Shown here: positions 1 to 5,860 of the stretch, one piece after another | Layout of the letters: each line of letters begins with the position of its first letter | How positions within the stretch are numbered: position 1 is the stretch's first letter | Assembly: GCA_027347805.1 (NCBI GenBank) | Contig: DAIEQP010000149.1 | Span: 1-5,860, forward strand | Origin: Ignavibacteria bacterium | GTDB lineage: Bacteria; Bacteroidota; Ignavibacteria; Ignavibacteriales; Melioribacteraceae | Direction: 5' to 3' | Length of the DNA stretch: 5,860 nt | Translations under genes and position numbers: made by a program | The notes under the pieces: model-generated | The model's database searches: none | Told to the model about the DNA's origin: nothing | What the model saw: the letters and a program-made list of their open reading frames with translations, nothing else

Positions 1-98
1 TAATAATTTTTGAGTCCCCGAATAAACCTGGCGTGAATCAATATTTATGCTTTCAACCTGCATTAAGTAGATTTTTGGTTAAGCAACAATAGCAAAGC

Positions 99-121
99 AA
101 ATAATTTAAATCAAATTATTT
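99..121. repeat. AT-only inverted repeat (9-bp stem, 5-nt loop)
   Basis: AAATAATTT at 99-107 is perfectly complementary to AAATTATTT at 113-121 around the loop AAATC. It lies about 100 bases downstream of the response regulator stop on the minus strand. Such a stem is weak because it has no G-C pair, and no clear U-run follows on the minus strand. It might contribute to 3'-end formation or be chance in AT-rich DNA. Confidence 0.3.
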
Positions 122-169
122 TACATTAATGGCGGATCCGGTGTCTAAATTACACCTCAAAACAATTGA

Positions 170-188
170 AAATCGGCATTACCGGTTT
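170..188 (-). terminator. Weak candidate terminator hairpin after the response regulator
   Basis: AAATCGG (170-176) and CCGGTTT (182-188) can pair around a 5-nt loop. Read on the minus strand, the stem carries one C-A mismatch and the 3' arm continues into a short U-stretch interrupted by other bases. It lies about 36 bases beyond the response regulator stop codon, a sensible place for termination of the kinase/regulator operon. The mismatch and poor U-run make this tentative. On the plus strand the pairing is better (a G-T wobble in place of the mismatch), but no T-run follows. Confidence 0.25.
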
Positions 189-223
189 GATAAATCTCAC
201 ACCCGGCAGCTGTATCTTTAAAA

Positions 224-982
224 TTACTGGGTATCTAAATTCATCAGCCGGTCTTTGAAGCGCCTGCTCATATTAAGCTTTTCCCCATTTTTAAGAATAA
301 CAAGATAATCCCCGTGAGACCATGACTGCATTTCTTTAATCTGCGAAACATTAACAATAAACGAACGATGAATTCGTGCAAACTTTTCCCGGTTTAATTT
401 TTCTTCCATGTTGTTCATTGTTTCCCGGAGAAGGAATGTTCCATTTGGAGTATGTAGTTTTATATACTTTTCATCTGAGGAGATGTAGAAAATATCATCT
501 GCCTGAACAAAAAAATATTTTGATGCATGACTCACAAGAAATCTTTCGGCAGATTTTTTTTCTTTGCCGATTGTTTTGATTAATTCTGCTAAATCATCTT
601 TGTTTTCTTTTCGGATCTCTATTTTTTCGAGAGCTTTATTTAACGATTTCTGAAATCTTGCCTTGTCGTACGGTTTTAATAAATAATCGACTGCATTCAC
701 TTCAAATGCATCAAGCGCATATTGATCATACGCGGTAACAAAAACAATACTCGGCAATTTTTCTTCGCCGATGTTTTCAATTACTTCAAAACCATTCATT
801 CCGGGCATTTGAATATCAAGAAAAACAAGAACAGGATTAAGAGAGTTAATTTTTTCAACAGCTTCAATTCCGTTTGATGCTTCATGAATAATAAATTTTT
901 GCGGAATTTCTTTTAAGAATGATTGTAGTTTTTTTCTTGCCGGCAGCTCATCATCAACAATTAAAATTACATGTTCATTCAT
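224..982 (-). CDS. LytTR-family response regulator (receiver + LytTR DNA-binding domain)
   Basis: This 252-residue protein is a two-component transcription factor of the LytR/AlgR type. Residues 1-120 form a CheY-like receiver: acidic pair D10-D11, phosphoacceptor D56 in FLDIQMPGMNG, switch T83 and Y88, and K103 followed by P104. A charged linker of about 25 residues leads to a LytTR domain at about 147-247, with the typical segments DDIFYISSDEKY (162-173) and FARIHRSFIVNV (201-212). Family knowledge says such domains bind paired direct repeats through beta-strands rather than a helix-turn-helix. The start is well supported: an in-frame TAA lies four codons upstream, and AAGGA (complement of 992-996) sits 9 bases before the ATG. 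The start codon overlaps the kinase stop as ATGA, implying translational coupling. All phosphorylation residues are intact. Target genes are unknown. Confidence 0.95.
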   Translation of the reverse strand: MNEHVILIVDDELPARKKLQSFLKEIPQKFIIHEASNGIEAVEKINSLNPVLVFLDIQMPGMNGFEVIENIGEEKLPSIVFVTAYDQYALDAFEVNAVDYLLKPYDKARFQKSLNKALEKIEIRKENKDDLAELIKTIGKEKKSAERFLVSHASKYFFVQADDIFYISSDEKYIKLHTPNGTFLLRETMNNMEEKLNREKFARIHRSFIVNVSQIKEMQSWSHGDYLVILKNGEKLNMSRRFKDRLMNLDTQ

Positions 983-2073
983 TTCTTTTCTTCCTTAACG
1001 GGCAGACAAAATTTAACAATCAAACCTTTTCCGGGAAGATTTTCCCAGTTAAATTCAAATCTGTTTCCGTAGAGCCGTTCCAATCTTTCCTGTGTGTTTG
1101 ATAAACCAACGCCCCGTTTTAAAACTTCTTCCGGTTCAATATTAATTCCCGGACCGTTATCAGAAATATTGATGCAAAGTTTATCTTCAAAACGACGGGC
1201 AGAAATTTCGATCTCTGTTCCAGAAAGATTTTCCATACCGTATTTAATTGAATTTTCTACTACCGGCTGAAGCAAAAATGAGGGGACAAAAAATCGTTTT
1301 GCATCATCTTTGAGATTTATGTTGATTGAAAGCTTATCGCCGAATCTTGCGCGCATAATTTCAAGATATAAATTCAACAGATCCATTTCCTCTTTTAATG
1401 TATGCATGCCGCCCGAAGATTTTAATGAAATCCTAAGCAGGTCGCTCAGGTTTGCAATCATCTTATCGGCGTTTTCAACATTTTCATACATGGTGGATGA
1501 AATCATATTGAGTGTGTTGAATAAAAAATGTGGATTGATCTGGCTCTTCAAAAATTCCAATCGTGTTTTTATAAGTTCTTCTTCAAGTTTTACTGCGCGC
1601 AGTTTCTCCTGCTGCCTCTCTTTGCTTGTCATTATCAATATATAAATCACGTACACAGTCCAGAATCCAAGGCAAAGTTTTAATGTTTCCATTACATATC
1701 TATAAGGCATGTAACCGTAATCATAAACTCCCCAGTTAAGCAATTCGTAAAGCAGGATTCTTAAATAATACATAACATTTGTATGAATAAATCCCATCGC
1801 AAACGATACTAATATATAAACGGGAATCCGCTCGAATAAAAATCCTTTCTTCAAAGGAAGTTTCTTGAAGAGAATAATCATTACAGGTATTAACAAAGTA
1901 AACGAATATGATCCCGTTAACTCCCACAGCAGCGGATGAAAGAAATGAACCTTCTCATTATTTGCTAATGCGGTGCTTACAACAACAAGCGTGTTTAATG
2001 TTCCGCTGATTGTTCCCCCTGCAAAAAGTAGAAGGGAAAACTTAAGTCGGCTTATTGAAAGAATGTTTTTCAT
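979..2073 (-). CDS. LytS-type membrane sensor histidine kinase (His_kinase / HATPase_c)
   Basis: This 364-residue kinase should autophosphorylate and pass phosphate to the overlapping response regulator. The N-terminal 150 residues hold about four hydrophobic helices (roughly 12-37, 56-69, 84-111, 129-149) with short loops. Positive charges at 70-82 fit an inside loop, and no extracytoplasmic sensor domain is visible. A short charged coiled-coil-like stretch (150-175) leads to the LytS-class dimerisation/phosphoacceptor motif QINPHFLFNTLN, with H182 the expected phosphorylated histidine. The ATP-binding domain follows: N-box E273-N274, G-boxes DNGPG at 305-309 and GVGLSN at 321-326. The start is fixed by an in-frame TAA two codons upstream of the ATG. 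No good Shine-Dalgarno sequence precedes it, only A-rich sequence, unlike the other three genes here. The stop overlaps the regulator start by 4 bp. The signal sensed cannot be told from sequence; sensing within the membrane or through a partner protein is inferred from the lack of loops. Confidence 0.95.
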   Translation of the reverse strand: MKNILSISRLKFSLLLFAGGTISGTLNTLVVVSTALANNEKVHFFHPLLWELTGSYSFTLLIPVMIILFKKLPLKKGFLFERIPVYILVSFAMGFIHTNVMYYLRILLYELLNWGVYDYGYMPYRYVMETLKLCLGFWTVYVIYILIMTSKERQQEKLRAVKLEEELIKTRLEFLKSQINPHFLFNTLNMISSTMYENVENADKMIANLSDLLRISLKSSGGMHTLKEEMDLLNLYLEIMRARFGDKLSININLKDDAKRFFVPSFLLQPVVENSIKYGMENLSGTEIEISARRFEDKLCINISDNGPGINIEPEEVLKRGVGLSNTQERLERLYGNRFEFNWENLPGKGLIVKFCLPVKEEKK

Positions 2074-2369
2074 CGGTTATTTGTTTTGAACAAAATTAAT
2101 TTATTTCACAATTAAATATGAAGAATGATTGACAAACAAAATTTTTTAATGTCGCGAACGGGATTTATTTATCCATCAGTGGGAAAACAATTCTGTGGAG
2201 ATCTGCTTAATCTGTATTATCGGTGAGCTATTGCTTCAGAGTCAATCAGAAAAGTTGTTTCATTTTTCCCATTCATGTTCCTTAAAATCCCGTTTATGAC
2301 ATAACACAATAAAAACAGGCAACCGCAGAATATTTTTAGCGTCGTAATTAGTAAACATTTGGAGAAACA
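2074..2369. other. Divergent intergenic region between kinase operon and acyltransferase
   Basis: These 296 bases must carry both the minus-strand promoter of the kinase operon and the plus-strand promoter of the acyltransferase gene. No coding sequence is credible in it. It contains an imperfect inverted repeat, TGGGAAAA at 2180-2187 against TTTTCCCA at 2264-2271, with a second matching segment TTCTG (2191-2195) against CAGAA (2247-2251) further in. It also has a short direct repeat ATCTG at 2201 and 2210. No convincing plus-strand promoter was found; TATTAT at 2215-2220 is a possible -10 box but lacks a matching -35. I could not recognise a LytTR-type operator pair. Confidence 0.5.
2107..2136 (-). 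promoter_or_regulatory. Candidate promoter for the kinase/regulator operon
   Basis: On the minus strand, TTTG (2136-2133) and TAATTGTG (2114-2107) are separated by 18 bases. They resemble the Bacteroidota sigma-type pattern TTTG / TAnnTTTG with one mismatch in the -7 element. The position, about 34 bases upstream of the kinase ATG, is suitable. In sequence this AT-rich such matches arise by chance, and the phylum is not proven. Confidence 0.25.
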
Positions 2370-3575
2370 ATGGAAGCAAAAGAAAGACGTTATGATGTTG
2401 ACTGGCTGCGTGTGATAGCATTTTATCTGCTTATCTTTTTTCATGCGGGAATGTTTTTTGTCCCATGGCAGTTCCATTTTAAGAATCCCCAGACATCAGA
2501 GTGGTTTGAAACATGGATGGCCTTTTTGCATTACTGGCGCCTTCCTTTATTGTTTATGATTTCAGGAATTGGTGTGAGTTATGCGCTTGGCAAAAGAAGC
2601 CCGTTAAAATTTGTCGGAGAAAGATTTAAAAGATTATTTATTCCGCTCATTTTCGGAATGCTAGTAATCATTCCCCCTCAAATTTATTTTGAAAGATTAA
2701 CACAGGGAGTTCATTTCGGCAGTTATTTTGATTTTTGGAAAACAGTTTTTGAATTCAAACCTTATCCGTTAGGCGGCGCTTTAAGCTGGCATCATCTCTG
2801 GTTTATTCTTTATATACTTTTTTATTCTCTTGTCGGACTGCCATTCTTCCTTTTCTTTAGAAGTAAATATGCAGTCGGTATTAGAGAAAGGATTTCCCGA
2901 TTTGTGATGAAACATCCAAATACGATTTATACTATTATGATATCGCTGGCTTTCTGTTATTTTTATCTGCGACCGATGTTTCCCGTAACACATGGAATGT
3001 TTGATGACTGGTATAATCATGCAGAATCATTTATTTTTTTCCTTTCAGGATATTTATTTGCTTCCATAGATGGTGTGTGGAATGTTATTGTTGAGCAGAG
3101 AAAAAAATCATTAATAATGGGTGTAGTTCCCGCACTCTTTTTAATTCTTTTTGTATGGGGCCCAACTTTATATATAATGAATGAAAAAACGGAAGCATTC
3201 GGATTATTTTATGGTACACTTATTCAATTTATGGTTCCCGGAATTTTATTTTCAGTTCTCGGCTATGGAAAAATATTATTGAACAAGCCAAGCAGACTTT
3301 TGAGTTATGCAAACGAATCTGTCTATCCATTATATATTCTTCATCAGTCAGTACAATTATCAATCGGTTATTTTATTCTTCAGCTTAACTGGGGAATCTT
3401 GCCGAAATTCATTCTTGTTGTTATTGGAACATTCGGGTTGAGCCTGCTTATATATGAATTATTGATAAGAAGATTTAATGTTATGAGATTATTATTTGGT
3501 TTGAAATTCAGATCCGGAGTTAAGCAGGAAAAAAATATCAGAGAAACTCAGCCTGTTTTTGAAGAGGGGCGGTGA
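2370..3575 (+). CDS. Acyltransferase-3 family integral membrane protein (OpgC/MdoC-like)
   Basis: This 401-residue polytopic protein has about ten hydrophobic helices and belongs to the acyltransferase-3 family, which moves acyl groups onto surface glycans, lipids or small molecules from the cytoplasmic membrane. The family hallmark R-x10-H is present as R14 and H25 in the first helix. Other typical elements are the basic RFKRLFIP stretch (85-92), the WHHLWFIL motif (140-147), FFLSGYLFA (223-231) and the late YPLYILHQ motif (319-326, H325). The helical region ends near residue 370 and a charged cytoplasmic-looking tail of about 30 residues follows. The ATG is preceded by GGAG (2361-2364) at 5 bases and by an in-frame TAA at 2352-2354, so the start is secure. 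It is transcribed divergently from the two-component operon and ends in its own terminator. The acceptor substrate cannot be deduced; resemblance to glucan-modifying OpgC is general, not specific. Confidence 0.92.
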   Translation: MEAKERRYDVDWLRVIAFYLLIFFHAGMFFVPWQFHFKNPQTSEWFETWMAFLHYWRLPLLFMISGIGVSYALGKRSPLKFVGERFKRLFIPLIFGMLVIIPPQIYFERLTQGVHFGSYFDFWKTVFEFKPYPLGGALSWHHLWFILYILFYSLVGLPFFLFFRSKYAVGIRERISRFVMKHPNTIYTIMISLAFCYFYLRPMFPVTHGMFDDWYNHAESFIFFLSGYLFASIDGVWNVIVEQRKKSLIMGVVPALFLILFVWGPTLYIMNEKTEAFGLFYGTLIQFMVPGILFSVLGYGKILLNKPSRLLSYANESVYPLYILHQSVQLSIGYFILQLNWGILPKFILVVIGTFGLSLLIYELLIRRFNVMRLLFGLKFRSGVKQEKNIRETQPVFEEGR

Positions 3576-3596
3576 GAAAATCACCGCTTCTTTTTG
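3564..3596 (+). terminator. Rho-independent terminator of the acyltransferase gene
   Basis: GCGGTGA (3569-3575) pairs perfectly with TCACCGC (3581-3587) around a GAAAA loop, followed by TTCTTTTTG. The stem can extend outward through G-T wobbles and G-C/A-T pairs (3564-3568 with 3588-3592). The TGA stop codon of the acyltransferase is the last three bases of the 5' arm, so hairpin and coding end overlap. It should insulate aceE from upstream transcription. Confidence 0.9.
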
Positions 3597-3619
3597 AACT
3601 ATCCCACCAAAGACCTCGT

Positions 3620-3633
3620 TATTTATATAAATA
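3620..3633. repeat. 14-bp perfect AT palindrome
   Basis: TATTTATATAAATA is its own reverse complement. It lies between the acyltransferase terminator and aceE, about 100 bases before the aceE ATG. It could be a protein-binding site, an upstream promoter element or chance in AT-rich sequence; the TATA-like core has no good -35 partner at the usual distance. Confidence 0.6.
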
Positions 3634-3640
3634 GAAATCA

Positions 3641-3678
3641 ATTCCCAGATTTCTTACATTTATACCCCGCTTGGGAAT
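3641..3678. repeat. Inverted repeat ATTCCCA-N24-TGGGAAT upstream of aceE
   Basis: ATTCCCA at 3641-3647 and TGGGAAT at 3672-3678 are exact complements separated by 24 bases. The half-sites flank the spacer of the promoter-like element at 3678-3685, overlapping it by one base, where a repressor or activator dimer could act. If transcribed it would instead form a leader hairpin with a large loop. Function is inferred only from position. Confidence 0.5.
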
Positions 3679-3685
3679 ATCTTTG
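3678..3685 (+). promoter_or_regulatory. Candidate -7 promoter element of aceE
   Basis: TATCTTTG matches the Bacteroidota -7 consensus TAnnTTTG exactly and lies 50 bases before the aceE ATG. This would give a leader of roughly 45 bases. No TTTG -33 element stands at the usual distance; TTTA and CTTA are the nearest candidates. The call depends on the organism using that promoter type. Confidence 0.35.
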
Positions 3686-3717
3686 ATGATTTTTTATCCG
3701 GCGGCAATTTTGATGAT
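3682..3717 (+). repeat. 9-bp direct repeat TTTGATGAT in the aceE leader
   Basis: TTTGATGAT occurs at 3682-3690 and again at 3709-3717, with start positions 27 bases apart. The first copy shares its TTTG with the promoter-like element and the second lies about 18 bases before the aceE ATG, just ahead of the ribosome binding site. A regulator bound to both could block transcription or translation, but no known regulator motif is recognised. Confidence 0.4.
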
Positions 3718-3735
3718 GAATAAAAGGACTAACAA

Positions 3736-5860
3736 ATGAGTGAAAACAGCAATAACGGTTTATCAGAACTGGAGGAAGTTGAACTTAAAGAGTGGCTTGA
3801 ATCTCTTGAGTATGTACTTCAATCCGGCGGACCGGAAAAAGTAAAGGAACTACTCCATAATTTATCGACCTATGCGCATGAAGCTGGTGTTGAACTTCCT
3901 TTTACTGCAAATACCCCGCACATAAATACTATTCCAAAAGAAAAACAGCCCCCTTTCCCTGGCGGAAGAGAAATTGAAAGACGTATTAAGAGTTTGATCA
4001 GATGGAATGCGATGGCAATGGTTGTCCGTGCTAATAAAGAAGAAAATGGAATTGGCGGACACATTTCTACTTATGCTTCTGCCGCAACATTATACGAAAT
4101 TGGGTTTAATCATTTCTTCAGAGGCAAAGATGCTAACCATGACGGCGATATAATTTATTTCCAGGGACACGCAGCACCAGGAATTTATGCGCGCGCTTTT
4201 CTTGAAGGAAGATTAAGTAAAGAACAATTGGAAAATTTTAGAAGAGAATTAAAACCTGGCGGCGGACTTTCATCATATCCGCATCCATGGCTTATGAAAG
4301 ATTTTTGGGAATTCCCAACTGTATCAATGGGACTCGGACCAATCCAGGCGATTTACCAGGCGCGGTTTAACCGATACCTTGAAGACCGCGGATTAAAAAA
4401 ACCAAGCGATCAAAAAGTTTGGGCATTTCTTGGTGATGGTGAAACTGATGAACCTGAAGCACTTGGCGCTATTTCTCTTGCATCAATAGAAAAACTTGAT
4501 AACCTGATTTTTGTTATCAACTGCAATCTGCAAAGATTGGATGGACCGGTACGCGGTAATGGAAATATTATCCAGGAACTCGAAGCAATTTTCCGCGGCG
4601 CAGGCTGGAATGTAATTAAAGTAATTTGGGGCGGTGATTGGGATCCACTTCTTGATGCTGATAAATCAGGAATTCTTATTAAGAGAATGAATGAAAGTAT
4701 TGATGGTGAATCTCAGAACTTTGTTACAAAAGATGGCGCTTATGTAAGAAAACAATTTTTCGGAAAGTACCCCGAACTTTTGAAAATGGTAGAGAAGTAT
4801 ACAGATGAACAATTATATAAAATGAAAAGGGGCGGTCACGATCCTGCAAAAGTTTATGCAGCATTTAAAGCCGCTGTTGAACATAAAGATGCCCCGACAG
4901 TTATTCTTGCAAAGACTGTTAAAGGTTACGGTCTGGGTGAAGCCGGTGAGGGGAAAAATATTACTCACTCGCAGAAAAAATTGAATGAAGATGAATTAAA
5001 AGAATTCAGAACTAGATTTTCAATTCCTATCAGTGATGATGAAATTGCAAAAATGCCTTTCTATCGTCCGTCTGAAGATTCAGCAGAAATTCGCTACATA
5101 AAAGAAAGAAGAAAGGCGCTTGGCGGTTATGTTCCAAAGCGGGTTGTAAAAACCGCACCATTAAAAACTCCTAGCGAAGAACTCTTCCAGGAATTTTATA
5201 CAGGAACAGAAGGACGCGAAGTTTCAACAACAATGGTGTTTGTTAGAATTCTTGCTAAGCTTTTGAAGGATAAAGAGATTGGGCATTTAATCGTTCCAAT
5301 CGTACCGGATGAAGCCCGTACATTCGGAATGGAATCGTTGTTCAGACAGGTCGGAATTTATTCTCACGCAGGACAAATTTATGAACCTGTTGATAAAGAT
5401 ATTTTCCTTTACTATAAGGAGGCAAAGAACGGACAAATTCTTGAAGAAGGAATTACTGAAGCCGGTTCAATGTCATCATTTATTGCTGCGGGAACAGCAT
5501 ATGCAACACAAGGTGTAAACACAATTCCATTCTTCACACTTTATTCAATGTTTGGAATGCAAAGAGTTGGTGATTTAGTTTGGCTTGCCGGAGATATTCG
5601 TACAAAAGGATTTTTCCTTGGCGCTACTGCAGGAAGAACAACTCTTGCTGGTGAAGGTTTACAGCACCAGGATGGAAATTCTCACCTGCTTGCTTACCCG
5701 GTTCCAAATCTTGTTGCTTACGATCCTGCATTTGCATATGAACTTGCTGTAATTATCCGTGATGGTATTTATCGTATGTATGAAAAGCAGGAAAATGTTT
5801 TTTACTACATCACAATTATGAATGAGAATTATTCTCAACCCAATATGCCTGAAGGATCCA
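3736..5860 (+). CDS. aceE: Pyruvate dehydrogenase E1 component, homodimeric type (partial, 3' end beyond window)
   Basis: This is the thiamine diphosphate-dependent E1 subunit that decarboxylates pyruvate and reductively acetylates the E2 lipoyl domain, feeding acetyl-CoA synthesis. The 708 codons visible align by eye throughout with E. coli AceE (887 residues), so about 180 C-terminal residues are missing. The cofactor motif runs from GDGETDEPEA (233-242) to NCNLQRLDG (262-270), with metal ligands D234, N264 and Q266. Catalytic-site histidines H109 (GGH), H145 (FQGH), H411 (GKNITH) and H644 (GLQH) correspond to E. coli H106, H142, H407 and H640. D525-E526 (PDEARTFGME) and E575 (EEGITE), the glutamate that activates the cofactor aminopyrimidine, are present. 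The reading frame is unbroken. AGGA (3725-3728) lies 7 bases before the ATG and an in-frame TAA at 3730-3732 excludes an earlier start. An upstream terminator suggests its own promoter. The E2 and E3 genes are not in view, though they may lie just downstream. Confidence 0.97.
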   Translation, partial: MSENSNNGLSELEEVELKEWLESLEYVLQSGGPEKVKELLHNLSTYAHEAGVELPFTANTPHINTIPKEKQPPFPGGREIERRIKSLIRWNAMAMVVRANKEENGIGGHISTYASAATLYEIGFNHFFRGKDANHDGDIIYFQGHAAPGIYARAFLEGRLSKEQLENFRRELKPGGGLSSYPHPWLMKDFWEFPTVSMGLGPIQAIYQARFNRYLEDRGLKKPSDQKVWAFLGDGETDEPEALGAISLASIEKLDNLIFVINCNLQRLDGPVRGNGNIIQELEAIFRGAGWNVIKVIWGGDWDPLLDADKSGILIKRMNESIDGESQNFVTKDGAYVRKQFFGKYPELLKMVEKYTDEQLYKMKRGGHDPAKVYAAFKAAVEHKDAPTVILAKTVKGYGLGEAGEGKNITHSQKKLNEDELKEFRTRFSIPISDDEIAKMPFYRPSEDSAEIRYIKERRKALGGYVPKRVVKTAPLKTPSEELFQEFYTGTEGREVSTTMVFVRILAKLLKDKEIGHLIVPIVPDEARTFGMESLFRQVGIYSHAGQIYEPVDKDIFLYYKEAKNGQILEEGITEAGSMSSFIAAGTAYATQGVNTIPFFTLYSMFGMQRVGDLVWLAGDIRTKGFFLGATAGRTTLAGEGLQHQDGNSHLLAYPVPNLVAYDPAFAYELAVIIRDGIYRMYEKQENVFYYITIMNENYSQPNMPEGS

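Noticed and set aside
1..63. A minus-strand frame opening with ATG at 63 and running off the left edge (21 codons), and a plus-strand frame open from the edge to a TAG at 90-92.
   Set aside because: Both are too short to judge, the minus frame has no ribosome binding site, and neither product is recognisable. The minus frame contains DSRQVY, reminiscent of MiaA, but lacks the preceding P-loop.
1310..1645. A 111-codon plus-strand open frame opposite the histidine kinase.
   Set aside because: It is a shadow of the kinase catalytic region; its serine/phenylalanine-rich product mirrors the antisense of a conserved domain.
2129..2134. TTGACA on the plus strand, a perfect sigma-70 -35 hexamer.
   Set aside because: No -10-like hexamer occurs 15-19 bases downstream, where the sequence is GC-rich (around GTCGCGAACG).
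2251..2297. Possible LytTR binding boxes: AAAGTTGTT at 2251-2259 and CCCGTTTAT at 2289-2297, each one mismatch from a published-style consensus recalled from memory.
   Set aside because: They are 38 bases apart, not the roughly two helical turns expected for LytTR direct repeats, and single mismatches to a degenerate 9-mer are common.
2217..2477. An 86-codon minus-strand open frame overlapping the start of the acyltransferase gene.
   Set aside because: It overlaps a secure gene on the opposite strand, has no recognisable domain and is cysteine-rich in a way typical of antisense frames.
3862..4064. Two overlapping minus-strand frames of about 65 codons inside aceE.
   Set aside because: Both lie antisense to well-conserved AceE sequence and lack domain signals.
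5309..5518. A 69-codon plus-strand frame in another phase within aceE.
   Set aside because: The aceE frame here carries the conserved DEARTFGM and EEGITE motifs; the other phase is incidental.

Overview
The window is AT-rich, tightly packed bacterial DNA with four protein genes and short intergenic gaps. No RNA gene, insertion sequence, CRISPR array or phage gene was seen. The organism is probably a Gram-negative bacterium of the Bacteroidota/Ignavibacteriota/Chlorobiota (FCB) group. That is an inference from low GC, heavy AGA and AAA use, a LytS/LytTR two-component pair of the kind common there, and possible Bacteroidota-type promoter motifs. No marker gene settles it.

Layout. Positions 1-223 hold no convincing gene, only weak hairpins downstream of the first operon. 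On the minus strand, a LytS-type membrane histidine kinase (2073 to 979) and a LytTR response regulator (982 to 224) form a two-gene operon with a 4-bp ATGA stop/start overlap. A 296-bp divergent intergenic region (2074-2369) separates them from a plus-strand acyltransferase-3 family integral membrane protein (2370-3575). That gene ends in a strong intrinsic terminator whose 5' arm contains the stop codon. A 140-bp leader follows, holding an AT palindrome, an inverted repeat, a TAnnTTTG promoter-like element and a 9-bp direct repeat. The plus-strand homodimeric-type pyruvate dehydrogenase E1 gene (aceE) then starts at 3736 and runs off the right edge with 708 of roughly 890 codons present.

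How the genes work together. The kinase senses an unknown signal through four membrane helices, with no recognisable extracellular domain. It should phosphorylate the regulator at D56, and the regulator should bind DNA through its LytTR domain. The divergent arrangement makes the acyltransferase gene and the kinase operon itself reasonable candidate targets, but no operator could be identified. The acyltransferase probably O-acylates a cell-surface glycan or small molecule. AceE is central metabolism (pyruvate to acetyl-CoA) and is separated from the acyltransferase by a terminator, so it is likely an independent unit.

This is mostly an ordinary chromosomal region. I did not find a clearly new biological system. 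The points most worth a second look are the structured aceE leader, the terminator built over the acyltransferase stop codon, and the unassigned two-component system divergent from the acyltransferase.
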